NCBI RefSeq assembly: GCF_022581195.2
Contig: NC_061470.1
Coordinates: 11,565,847 to 11,629,846 of the forward strand
DNA from: Helicoverpa zea
Lineage: Eukaryota; Arthropoda; Insecta; Lepidoptera; Noctuidae
Direction: 5' to 3'
Length of the DNA stretch: 64,000 bases
Shown here: positions 31,739 to 41,341 of the stretch, piece by piece
Position numbering within the stretch: position 1 is the first letter of the stretch
Layout: each line of letters opens with the position of its first letter
Position numbers and translations under genes: made by a program
Notes under the pieces: generated by a model
Database searches by the model: none
What the model was told of the DNA's origin: nothing
What the model saw: only the letters and a program-made list of their open reading frames with translations

Positions 31739-33152
31739 CCCACTTCACCCGGACGGGGCACTCGCTGTCGAAGGCGTTATGGTCGATCTTGGGCATTTTT
31801 GCCAGAAGGCAGTTGCGGCATTTGGGAGGTTCGGCTGCTTGCCTTAAGGGGCAGTCCGCTCGGAGGTGGAGGTCTCCGCAATGAATGCAGACATCGGCTG
31901 TTTCCGTGCACATCTTCCGGGTATGACCATAGCGCAGGCAGCGCGTGCACTGCACCAGAGGTGACTGGTCCAGTACACGCACCCGCTGCAGGTCGATGTG
32001 CAGTCTTCCCGCCGATGTCAGTCTCTGCCATAACGCTGGGGACACCTGCAGAATGATGTGGCACGTGTGGGGATTTCTCGTCCTGCGACGGTATTTGATG
32101 CCCATTCTAGCATCCTCCGCAGGTACGTCCCCAATCAGATGGTGATTTTGGCATTTTATTGCCTGGATGACCTCCTCGTCCGAGTGACAGGAGAGGACGT
32201 CCTTGATGATTATGAGCGGGTCCTTGTTCTTCACTTCTTCCACCATCAGGTTACCCGCTCTCTTGATCCTCTCCGTCGCCCTAGTCATTTCCTCCCGGGA
32301 TCCAAAGCCCACAACTACCTTCCGGTCCCTTGCCTTCCTCAGCCGTTCGACCCTCGTGCCCTCATTTTTTGCATCGACCGCCGTCCTCAGCTTCTCGATG
32401 ACCACTTCACCGGTGTCTTGATCGCTGGTGGATGACACGATCACCGAGTGCAGTGGCTCTCGGAATTGTATTTTTGAGGTTGCGGCGATCTCTGCGAACG
32501 TCGGTCCCTGGCCAGCCACGTAGCGTGGCGCCTCTTTAAGTTGTTCCGACAGAGCCTGCGTGTGCTGTTTGCAGTCCTCCAGGGCCCGGTTGTGGCTCTG
32601 GAGTGAATCCATGAGCTGATTCACAAGCTCTGTCGGAAATTCCTGGCGAGGAGTCTGTTGAGGTGGGATGGATTCCGTTGCATTTTCCAACTCGGCACTT
32701 GTTTCCTTATCTGCCCCTGCCTCCTTGACGAGGTGGTAGAGTCTCTCGGCTGCCTTGGTGATCTCATAGGCGATTTCCTTTTTTAAGTTACGAGAGCTCA
32801 CCACCTGCATTTTTACTTTTGAGAGGCAGGCTTTGGCTTCGGTCATCCTGTTCATGTACCGAGTTGGCTGCGTTGTTTGAGAAGGTGGCGATGACAGGAT
32901 TATTGTTTGCTCAGGCCGTGCCTCTTGTGGGAGGATTGTTTTGGGCCTGAGCTTAGGTGGAGATCTTTTCGGGGACTTTGGCTGAGGTGAAGGTGTTTTC
33001 TGAGTGCGGGCCTCACTGAATATCTCAGCCTCCCGCTCTTCAGGACTGTGACAGACTGATGGTCCTGCCTCAGCCACAGTTGAACTTCCCGATTCCGACC
33101 TCTCTACTCTGGCCTTGAGCTTCTTCGCCACTGGAGTTCTCATGCCGAACAT
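31704..33152 (-). CDS. Element C ORF1: Gag-like protein with three zinc knuckles
   Basis: 482 residues. The N-terminal 150 are basic and rich in Ser/Pro (KSPKRSPPKLRPK), with a helical stretch of coiled-coil character (about 100-150). Residues about 230-390 form the conserved ORF1 core (VVIEKLRTAVDAK, VVGFGSREEM, HLIGDVPAEDARMGIKYRRR). The end carries three CCHC knuckles: CTRCLRYGHTRKMC, CIHCGDLHLRADC and CRNCLLAKM..HNAFDSEC. Such ORF1 proteins bind element RNA and, in SART/TRAS, direct particles to telomeres in the nucleus. The frame is intact and overlaps ORF2 by 35 bases. Confidence 0.9.
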   Translation of the reverse strand: MFGMRTPVAKKLKARVERSESGSSTVAEAGPSVCHSPEEREAEIFSEARTQKTPSPQPKSPKRSPPKLRPKTILPQEARPEQTIILSSPPSQTTQPTRYMNRMTEAKACLSKVKMQVVSSRNLKKEIAYEITKAAERLYHLVKEAGADKETSAELENATESIPPQQTPRQEFPTELVNQLMDSLQSHNRALEDCKQHTQALSEQLKEAPRYVAGQGPTFAEIAATSKIQFREPLHSVIVSSTSDQDTGEVVIEKLRTAVDAKNEGTRVERLRKARDRKVVVGFGSREEMTRATERIKRAGNLMVEEVKNKDPLIIIKDVLSCHSDEEVIQAIKCQNHHLIGDVPAEDARMGIKYRRRTRNPHTCHIILQVSPALWQRLTSAGRLHIDLQRVRVLDQSPLVQCTRCLRYGHTRKMCTETADVCIHCGDLHLRADCPLRQAAEPPKCRNCLLAKMPKIDHNAFDSECPVRVKWDALSRLSVAYC

Positions 33153-33660
33153 TGTCAGGGGTAGGGTAAATATGGTAAGCTAAATCCCTGTAAAGGGGGG
33201 ATAAGTCAAATAAAATATAAATCAATATTAGCAGTAATCATAAAGTATAATTGTAATAAAAAGTCATAAATTTGTGGCAATAAACCAAGTCTATATTTTT
33301 AAAAATTTGTTATTTCAATATATTCTAAAGCTAAGTGCAGCGGTCAAAAGACTCGTTGCACGGCGTTAGGCACAATATTTTGTTAAGGGGTTGGTCCCCA
33401 GTCAGTTTGTGAGGTAGAGAGCCAATAAATTGATGATAACTTTTTCTCGCTTGAATTGGCCCTAGAACCTGCACAAAAAGTCGATTAATTCGAGTTAAGG
33501 AGCCCGGATTACACCAAAATTAATGTTTTCCAAAAGGGAGTATAGCTAGAATGCCAAATCTGTCAAAAAATATTTTTCAACAATTTGGTCCCAGATTCAC
33601 ACCCTTTCCTATAGTAAATTTTAAATTTCTACTAATGCGTCTAAAGGGCGGGTGGGTGGG
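33153..33660 (-). promoter_or_regulatory. Element C unique 5' leader
   Basis: About 500 noncoding bases between ORF1 and the first monomer, matched by 47581-48102 in element E with substitutions and small indels. It holds a CCCTGTAAAGGGGGG box (33186-33200) that is also found upstream of ORF1 in E (47623-47637) and, as CCCTGTATAGGGGGG, in G (39279-39293). The boundary to the monomer is CTAAAGGGCGGGTGGGTGG in both C and E. Confidence 0.6.
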
Positions 33661-35166
33661 GCATTTTTTGACGTTTGGTGCGGCGTAGAGGGACGTGCGA
33701 TACGTCAAAAGACGCGTCTCGGCGAGCCCTAGCCAGCTGTCCAGAAACTAGAATAGGCTTTCCTAGAAATTTTGAAAATTTTGGTCGAAAAACTGTAAAA
33801 TTTAGTGTTTTTTAATAGAAAATATTTAATTTCGACGTCCAAACCTACCCAAAATCGTGCAAAATGCAGTCAGGAAGACAGGTCGGAGTGGTAAGTATTT
33901 AATAAAATTTTTACAATGAAAAAATCTAGTCAGAATTTTGATAAATAATTAATTTTGTGTTTTTTACAGGTCGAGAAGGGTGGGGGTGTCAAAAAATCGG
34001 GTCACACCGCTTCGATGTCGCGTTTGAAGGGTTATCGCGTGCTTACAAGCCTGTTGTAGCTATTATACGCAAAAAACCGCATCAAAATCGGTCTCCTTTT
34101 GAAAAAGTTATCAGGAGTACTAGTGTTTTTATAGGGCCTTAGGTGGATTTCGGGCGTCTACTATTTGTATGGAAACGGATGTTTCGCGAATTTTTTGACG
34201 TTTGGTGCGGCGTAGAGGGACGTGCGATACGTCAAAAGACGCGTCTCGGCGAGCCCTAGCCAGCTGTCCAGAAACTAGAATAGGCTTTCCTAGAAATTTT
34301 GAAAATTTTGGTCGAAAAACTGTAAAATTTAGTGTTTTTTAATAGAAAATATTTAATTTCGACGTCCAAACCTACCCAAAATCGTGCAAAATGCAGTCAG
34401 GAAGACAGGTCGGAGTGGTAAGTATTTAATAAAATTTTTACAATGAAAAAATCTAGTCAGAATTTTGCTAAATAATTAATTTTGTGTTTTTTACAGGTCG
34501 AGAAGGGTGGGGGTGTCAAAAAATCGGGTCACACCGCTTCGATGTCGCGTTTGAAGGGTTATCGCGTGCTTACAAGCCTGTTGTAGCTATTATACGCAAA
34601 AAACCGCATCAAAATCGGTCTCCTTTTGAAAAAGTTATCAGGAGTACTAGTGTTTTTATAGGGCCTTAGGTGGATTTCGGGCGTCTACTATTTGTATGGA
34701 AACGGATGTTTCGCGAATTTTTTGACGTTTGGTGCGGCGTAGAGGGACGTGCGATACGTCAAAAGACGCGTCTCGGCGAGCCCTAGCCAGCTGTCCAGAA
34801 ACTAGAATAGGCTTTCCTAGAAATTTTGAAAATTTTGGTCGAAAAACTGTAAAATTTAGTGTTTTTTAATAGAAAATATTTAATTTCGACGTCCAAACCT
34901 ACCCAAAATCGTGCAAAATGCAGTCAGGAAGACAGGTCGGAGTGGTAAGTATTTAATAAAATTTTTACAATGAAAAAATCTAGTCAGAATTTTGATAAAT
35001 AATTAATTTTGTGTTTTTTACAGGTCGAGAAGGGTGGGGGTGTCAAAAAATCGGGTCACACCGCTTCGATGTCGCGTTTGAAGGGTTATCGCGTGCTTAC
35101 AAGCCTGTTGTAGCTATTATACGCAAAAAACCGCATCAAAATCGGTCTCCTTTTGAAAAAGTTATC
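33661..35166 (+). repeat. 527-bp monomer array A (2.9 copies)
   Basis: Three head-to-tail copies with a 527-bp period; equivalent points lie at 33961, 34488 and 35015. The last is cut at GAAAAAGTTATC, where TTAGG begins. Copies here share array-specific variants (GATTTCGGGCGTCTACTATT, GGATGTTTCGCG) absent from array B. Each unit carries on the + strand a small spliced ORF (separate entry). Confidence 0.95.
33864..34059 (+). CDS. Spliced 38-codon ORF in each monomer (representative)
   Basis: On the + strand the unit reads ATG CAG TCA.. for nine codons (33864-33890), then GTAAGTATTT, 79 bases, a T-rich tract and TTTTTTACAG (33969), then 29 codons and TAG (34057-34059). Both splice sites match consensus and the frame is kept across the intron. 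The peptide is basic (VEKGGGVKKSGH, SMSRLKGYRVL) and matches nothing known to me. All complete monomers repeat the structure with almost no change. It runs antisense to ORF1/ORF2 of C and E. It might be a translated gene, a noncoding spliced RNA, or the remains of a host first exon and promoter captured by the element. Confidence 0.45.
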
Positions 35167-35600
35167 GGTTAGGTTAGGTTAGGTTAGGTTAGGTTAGGTT
35201 AGGTTAGGTTAGGTTAGGTTAGGTTAGGTTAGGTTAGGTTAGGTTAGGTTAGGTTAGGTTAGGTTAGGTTAGGTTAGGTTAGGTTAGGTTAGGTTAGGTT
35301 AGGTTAGGTTAGGTTAGGTTAGGTTAGGTTAGGTTAGGTTAGGTTAGGTTAGGTTAGGTTAGGTTAGGTTAGGTTAGGTTAGGTTAGGTTAGGTTAGGTT
35401 AGGTTAGGTTAGGTTAGGTTAGGTTAGGTTAGGTTAGGTTAGGTTAGGTTAGGTTAGGTTAGGTTAGGTTAGGTTAGGTTAGGTTAGGTTAGGTTAGGTT
35501 AGGTTAGGTTAGGTTAGGTTAGGTTAGGTTAGGTTAGGTTAGGTTAGGTTAGGTTAGGTTAGGTTAGGTTAGGTTAGGTTAGGTTAGGTTAGGTTAGGTT

Positions 35601-35605
<5 letters not shown>
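35167..35605 (+). repeat. (TTAGG)n tract, ~88 units
   Basis: The longest uninterrupted telomere tract in the window. It lies between the broken monomer of C and the poly-T of G. Confidence 0.98.
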
Positions 35606-35635
<30 letters not shown>

Positions 35636-37351
35636 CTGCTTTTCCCCGTTCATGAGATCAACGGGACCTTGGTATTCTAAGTTTCTCATTCATGCCAGTT
35701 CTCGCAGTTATGCCTCTCGCACTTTCAAGCCTCATACGTTACACATGCATACTTCATCTCTTATTCTTTGCCGGGTGGGATTCCCGCTAATGGCCTATGA
35801 ATTTCCTACAGGGATGTTACTATCAGGTTTGTTTTTATTTCAATAAGGTAGGTCACACAATTTTGTTTATTTTACATTTTAGAATTTGATATCTTATATT
35901 TATACCTTGAAATTTTTAATACTTACTAACTATGTACATATGTATGTTAAGAACAATAATTAGATGACAATGCATATTTATTTTTATGTTTACAATTTTA
36001 AAGGTTTATCTAACAATTTTACATTTGCTAGTTATTACAATGTTTACAAAGATTGATAATGACTTACAATTTCTTTATTTAATTGTAGTTTATACAATGC
36101 AAATAATTTATAAAGTTTAGATACTTTTCTTATTTTACTTAATAATAGATATGTAACTTTTTTCTTTCAAAACATTAAATTACATTAACTTAAACAATAT
36201 TTTTAGTCTGTCCATTACATAGGTATTTAATTTAACAATGTCTTAAAGTTTTTGAAATATTTATACAATTTTGTTTGTTAAATGTTTAATTTGTACACTA
36301 GCACTTTGTTACAATTTTTATGTTTTAACACATTGCAGTTTTATGACATGAAACAGCATATTTTGTAAAAAGTACCTAGTTCCAATAAGGAAACTACTAT
36401 CTTATGTATTTTTATTTGAGAAGTTTTAATCCTGTTCTTGTTTCACTTAATAGCAGGCACGCCCCTATCACACAAACTTTCCAATACTTAAGTCTATTTT
36501 ACAATATGTCGTTTAGGTACTACTTTGTCTTATACAAACCGATGCGTCAATATAGGTAGATGCAAACGTTAACTTTTATTACATTTTATGTTTTGACCAT
36601 ATTTAACGTACTTACGTACTACAACATATTATATGTAGATAACAATTATTATAATGGAAAGAATTTGTTTATTTATGTAGGTACTTCTAACTTACTCAAC
36701 TAGGAACTTTATGACATTTTAAATCTTACAAAACTTATTGCTTATTAACTTATTAATACTTACTTATTACCTATCTAGTATCATTAACTAATTGTTTACT
36801 AGTTTGTACCACCTTTCAAACTTAATTGTTATTATGTCCCTAAACATATACCTACCCCAAAGTTTGAAGCTTATTATTTACTTTGTACCTATCATTTTAG
36901 CTTTCTAATTTATCTATTTACATTGTCCAGCTTATACTATGTAAATAAACTGAACTTTTATTTTTATTAATACTAGTTTTACTTTCTATTGCGTGCATTA
37001 GGGCACTGTATTTAATTCCATACCTTGGCGATTATTGTGTTTTAGTGGAGCTGTATAATTGCTTATATAAGTAATCTATTAGCATTTTTGTCTTGTTATT
37101 GATTTTAATGTTACATAAATGTTGCTTTTTCCTACTTGCAGTCTATTATGAGTAAGGTACTATTTCTTAATTTTGTTCTATTTAAATAATACATGTCTAA
37201 TTTTCTTAGTTGTATTTAAGCATTCAATAACTTTAGTTGAGTTGGTTTGGCTTTTATGCAATTGTTTTAGTAGTTGTATTACTCACTTTTATATAGTCTA
37301 ATACATTTACGCTTCTGGATAACTTTTGGTAATAATATATATATACTTATT
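35636..37351 (-). other. Element G long AT-rich 3' UTR
   Basis: About 1.7 kb without any ORF over 65 codons. It is made of irregular T- and A-rich phrases (TTACAATTT, TTTACATTT, AATGTTTACA). Next to the poly-A is a hairpin, CCCGTTGATCTCATGAACGGG on the transcript. The poor C content on the minus strand and irregular repetition recall HeT-A-type 3' UTRs, but no homology to them is claimed. Confidence 0.65.
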
Positions 37352-37648
37352 TTATATATATTTATTAACTTTTCTTATACTTTTTACTAGTTTGGGCGTG
37401 ATTGTAGGTTTGTGAGGTGTGTTGTATGAATGTTTGTGTTTGCGATATACAATATATATATTCACTATATATTTGTTATATCGTTTTTTATCTGTTTTTT
37501 GTTTATCCGGTGTCGCTGTATCTGGTTTTACCGATAGTTTGTTAGATTTTGTGTTGCATTCCCGGTTTGTGTTATTGTGTGTCGCGTGAATGTGTTTGTG
37601 TGTTGTCGTGTATGTTGCGTGCCAGCCAGTGAGTAGTGAGTCATACAT
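37352..37648 (-). CDS. Element G short ORF overlapping the ORF1 stop
   Basis: ATG at 37648 overlaps the ORF1 stop in the string TATGTATGA and opens 98 codons. The peptide is rich in Lys, Thr, His and Asn (TTTHKHIHATHNNTN, KTDKKRYNKYIV) and has no endonuclease or RT motif. It lies where ORF2 starts in autonomous relatives, so it may be the leftover N-terminal linker of a deleted ORF2, or chance reading of AT-rich DNA. Confidence 0.35.
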   Translation of the reverse strand: MYDSLLTGWHATYTTTHKHIHATHNNTNRECNTKSNKLSVKPDTATPDKQKTDKKRYNKYIVNIYIVYRKHKHSYNTPHKPTITPKLVKSIRKVNKYI

Positions 37649-39161
37649 AGGCTGTCGTTTGTCGGGCCAGGTAGTCCCATTTCCGGCGGACGGGGCACTC
37701 AGCGCTAAAGGCATTGTGGTCGGTTTTCTGTAACTTCGAGTGCGAACAGTTGCAGCACTGCGGTTCGTTCCCTGCGATGTAGTCTGCGCATTTCTCGCGC
37801 AGATGCGGGCCGCCGCAGTGGCTGCACCTGTCCGCACCTTCCATGCAAAATTTCCGGCCGTGTCCGAATGCCAAGCACTTCGTGCATTGGATGAGCGGAG
37901 ACTGGTCCTCCACTCTGACCCTTTGCAGGTCCAGGTAAAGGGCTCCAGCCTCCACCATCCTCCGCCATATAATGGGTTTTACCTGAACTATGATGTGTGC
38001 CGTTTTTGGATTTCTTGTTCTCTTTTTAAACTTAATTGTCATATCCGTGTCCTCTTCCGAAAGGTCCATAAAGATTTCTTTATTCTGAACACGTATTGCT
38101 TGTGTTAGCTCTTCGTCGTCACTATCAAGAAATACATCTTTTAAGATGACGAGTGGGTTTTTGTTCTTTATGTTGGAGACTATCAAGCCCTCTCCCCGGC
38201 TTTCTATTCTCTGTTTCACTTTGTCCAGTTCGGTTTCGGTATCGCATCCAACGATTATGGTTTGGTTCTTCGCCTTTCGCACCTTGTTTATTTTGAGCCC
38301 AGTTTCCCTGGCATCGACCGCCCTCCTCACTCGCCCGAGCACCTCGTCGGCAGTCTCCTGGTTGCCTTCGAGTGTGATCGCCATCGAGTGAAGCGCCGGC
38401 CGATGCCCGGGTCTGGCTGCTGTGACGCTGGCGTAAGACCTGTTAAGGGTCTCGCCTGGCTGCCTGCCTTTTGCGACGTCAAGTATTGTTTCTTTGGCTG
38501 TTACGACATCACCGGCAATACCGTCGAGCTTCTCGTCGAGAGTAATCTGAGTGCGGCCCACCACCAGGACGCTTTGCGTCGTCTGACTGATGGCCGCCTT
38601 AGCCTCGTCGATTTTGTCGACGATCTTGTCGATGATGTCGGACCCGCCATCGTCGCGCAGTGCTGTTTGCTGGTCGAAGCACCAAACCATTTTCTCTTCC
38701 AGTTGATTAAGCCGCGTTTGCAGTTGGGACTCCACTTCCTCCAGTTTTTCGAGCATGTGACCCTCATTTCCGGGAGGCCTGGCTAGTGCTAAAGCTGGTG
38801 TTCGTTCTTTAGTTTCCAGGCCGGTCACTCGCTTGCTAAGCTCGAACAGGATACGCAGACATTTATCTGATCTCTCCTCCAGGAAGGTCTTGATGTCCTT
38901 CCTCATTTGAGGGTACTCTTTGACCTTTGAGGGAATGTCCTCAAAGGTCTTCATCACTTCCTGAAGGAGCTCGTCGTTTGTTTTTGCCCCGTAATCCTGT
39001 TTTTTGTATATTGCCATGTTGTCCAGCGACCTCCTGTTTCTGTCTGGTCTGCGGATAAAGGTTAACGCAGCGTCCTGCGCTGGAGCGGATGGAGATGAAG
39101 GGGTACTGGAGGAGGTGCCCGGCTTGGGGTGTAAGCCGGAGGTTGTCGGTGTGCGATACAT
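37641..39161 (-). CDS. Element G ORF1: Gag-like protein
   Basis: 506 residues, uninterrupted. The N-terminus is Ser/Pro/Thr-rich. Residues about 60-260 are helical and acidic with coiled-coil character (EKLEEVESQLQTRLNQLEEKM, IDKIVDKIDEAKAAI). Residues about 260-420 match the ORF1 core of C in order (HSMAITLEG, VRRAVDARETGLKINKVRKAK, IIVGCDTE, MTIKFKKRTRNPKTAHIIVQV). The end has CCHC knuckles CTKCLAFGHGRKFC and CSHCGGPHLREKC and the cysteine-histidine tail CCNCSHSKL..HNAFSAEC. An intact Gag without any enzyme suggests that selection, or a recent origin, keeps it functional, with RT supplied by another element. Confidence 0.9.
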   Translation of the reverse strand: MYRTPTTSGLHPKPGTSSSTPSSPSAPAQDAALTFIRRPDRNRRSLDNMAIYKKQDYGAKTNDELLQEVMKTFEDIPSKVKEYPQMRKDIKTFLEERSDKCLRILFELSKRVTGLETKERTPALALARPPGNEGHMLEKLEEVESQLQTRLNQLEEKMVWCFDQQTALRDDGGSDIIDKIVDKIDEAKAAISQTTQSVLVVGRTQITLDEKLDGIAGDVVTAKETILDVAKGRQPGETLNRSYASVTAARPGHRPALHSMAITLEGNQETADEVLGRVRRAVDARETGLKINKVRKAKNQTIIVGCDTETELDKVKQRIESRGEGLIVSNIKNKNPLVILKDVFLDSDDEELTQAIRVQNKEIFMDLSEEDTDMTIKFKKRTRNPKTAHIIVQVKPIIWRRMVEAGALYLDLQRVRVEDQSPLIQCTKCLAFGHGRKFCMEGADRCSHCGGPHLREKCADYIAGNEPQCCNCSHSKLQKTDHNAFSAECPVRRKWDYLARQTTAYV

Positions 39162-41264
39162 CTTGTTTATTTTTGTGTAACGTGTATATGTTGTGTGCGG
39201 CTTATGTGTGTGATGTGTGTGTGTTGTGTGTATGTGCTGTATGTTTGGCGAGAAGAACGGGGAATGTTGTCAGTCTGACCCTGTATAGGGGGGTCAGAGT
39301 CGATAATAGTGTAAAAACTGTACAGTTAGTTTAGGTATCAGTTGTACCTGAAGTCGGTTTGTGGACTATGTTTTAGCTCTTAAACGCCACCGGTTTGTCA
39401 TCAATTATGTATAAAACCAAATTATAAGAAAATAAATTTTAATTTTAGGGGGGGAGGGGGGGAGGTCCAAACTGGGGGGGGGGGTTCCTCTTATATGACT
39501 TTTGCCGTGGTGTCTTCGACACCACAAAGGCAGGATTTGAAGTCCAAAATGAGCTATCTCCCTTAGTTTCGGAGATATCGGGATTTGTAGGTTTTATTTA
39601 GAGGGTGTGCGGGGGAGGGGGTCCAAACCAGGGGGGATGGACGTTTTATATCCGACTTTAACCGTGGTGTCTTCGACACCACAAAGGCCGGATTTGAGGT
39701 CGAAAATCGTCTATCTCTCCTAGTTTCCGAGATATAACTAGCTTAAACACAGAACCTCCCTCCGTTGTGTCGGATAAAATTGTAAAATTTGTAAAATTAT
39801 TTAACTACGTTTCTACTGAACCGATTTCGACGTGTGTAGGCTTGTTAGAAAGCTCTCGTCGGTGTCTTTCTATGCCGCTTTAAATTTTTATTAATTTATT
39901 TTTCCCTTTAAAACTACCCTAACATAAACATAAAAAAAAATCGAATTTTAAGCCGGGGCGTGTTATTTAAATTTAATTATTGAAGAAGTCTATTTATTAG
40001 GGTTGCAGTGTTTATAACGAGGGTTTTTGGGTAAGAACATCCGAATAATATTTAAAAATTTAACCCCTATGGTTAAGTTAAGACTTGTAACTTTAGGGCT
40101 GTTTTCTACCCTGTTCCAGGGTGTTTATGTCAATTTTTTCGACGTGGGGGTTAGTTTTTCGCCAAGCCCTTTACAATGGTATATTTGAAAATGAGAATTT
40201 TTTGTTATTTTGGAAGTCGATTTTCGATTCGCGATCTCGTAGATAACCTTGTTTTGCGGTTGATGCCGCTTGTAAACAAAATTATCAAAAAGTCTAGCGA
40301 CTCGAAAAACACTCCAAAAATTTCAAACTAAAAACTAGCTTATAGCTTAGAGTCTTAACTATCTTAAAATCTAATTTGCGTCTGCGCGCAACCACGTCTT
40401 CACCCTCTTCTGAGGGGTGTTCTCCGTGCCACCCTCCCGCAACAACCGCAAAGTGGTTTGTTTTTATTTAAAAAATAAGTTAAAGTAAATTTTGGTGTTA
40501 TAGTCCGATAAAGGGCTAACTGAACTACAATTTTGAAATAAGTTTTTTTGAATTTGATTAATAGGGGGGGGTTTTAATTTCGAAAGTAAAGATTTTGGAA
40601 AATATACTGTAATTTAAAATTTCAATTTTGACTTAACTACCGGGCCGAAAAATCTGAAAATTTGGGAAATTAAAGTTAAGGTAGTCTCTAATATAATAGT
40701 AGTGTAAAATTGGGGGGTCGTCGATCTTATTTTGCGGGAAAATGGCACTGAAAATAGTACTAAATTTTTCGACCTTTGAGGGGCTGTAGCTCCGGCCAGG
40801 GTGGTCCGATGGTCTTGATCCGGGTGCCAGGAGACTCGCCTTTCAAAGACGCGTCTTTTGATATAAGACACGCCTTTCCAGCTGTGCTGGAAGTAAAACC
40901 ATGTGGCACGTGGTAGATGTTTTTCCGGGATTACGTCGGCGATTTTTCACCGGAAAAATCCCGGATGGTGTCCAGTGGACGGGGCTCGTCAAGCCGGTTG
41001 TTTTGACCCCAAAAAAGTGGGGGGTCGTCGATCTGGTTTCCGCAGCGTTTCACAAAAAACACCAAAAATCACTATTTTTCGAGCACAACTTTCACGCGCT
41101 TTCTCCGATTTCCGGGCGGTTTTCACTATTGTGTTCTCCTCACTGAGACGCGTATGTGGATATACAACACTTGTATATTTACGCGAAAAAACCTATTTTC
41201 CCGATTTTTAGCAACGGAGCGTGGAAAAAACGTGGCACTCGCGGTGGTGGCTGCCAGCAGACTT
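39162..41264 (-). promoter_or_regulatory. Element G 5' region with two 157-bp repeats
   Basis: About 2.1 kb noncoding. A unit at about 39447-39590 is repeated at 39590-39745; both carry the perfect hairpin GTGGTGTCTTCGACACCAC (39507, 39664) and a G-rich run on the + strand (long runs of G at 39448-39486). Near ORF1 is the CCCTGTATAGGGGGG box shared with C and E. Near the 5' end is GACGCGTCTTTTGATAT (40848-40864), reminiscent of GTCAAAAGACGCGTC in the 527-bp monomer. The 5' end joins TTAGG at 41264. Confidence 0.55.
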
Positions 41265-41293
41265 GGTTAGGTTAGGTTAGGTTAGGTTAGGTT
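41265..41293 (+). repeat. (TTAGG)n tract, ~6 units
   Basis: Short telomere tract between the 5' end of G and the poly-T of D. Confidence 0.95.
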
Positions 41294-41295
41294 TT

Positions 41296-41341
<46 letters not shown>

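Larger units (their letters stand above)
27316..35166 (-). mobile_element. Element C: apparently intact telomeric non-LTR retrotransposon
   Basis: From right to left on the minus strand: 527-bp monomers (35166-33661), a unique 5' leader (33660-33153), ORF1 (33152-31704), ORF2 (31738-27992), an AT-rich 3' UTR with the stem-loop at 27388-27404, and the poly-A (T-run to 27344). Both ends lie against TTAGG. No frameshift or stop interrupts either ORF. The 5' end is cut inside a monomer, as target-primed reverse transcription would leave it. Confidence 0.85.
35606..41264 (-). mobile_element. Element G: telomeric retroelement coding only for a Gag-like ORF1
   Basis: Minus strand, about 5.66 kb, bounded on both sides by TTAGG and ending in poly-A (T-run 35604-35635). 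Order: a 2.1-kb 5' region (41264-39162), ORF1 (39161-37641), a short overlapping ORF (37648-37352), and a 1.7-2-kb AT-rich 3' UTR (37351-35636). No endonuclease or RT is readable anywhere. Its 3' end differs from the other elements: it lacks GTGGCAGGAGTGG and instead ends with a CCCGTT..AACGGG hairpin (35647-35667). The layout is that of a Gag-only telomeric element such as Drosophila HeT-A. Confidence 0.8.

Noticed and set aside
33957..34142. 61-codon ORF repeated in every monomer (reads MFFTGREGW..)
   Set aside because: Its start is a GTG inside the 3' end of the inferred intron, and no ATG is available. The spliced ATG-led frame is a better candidate.
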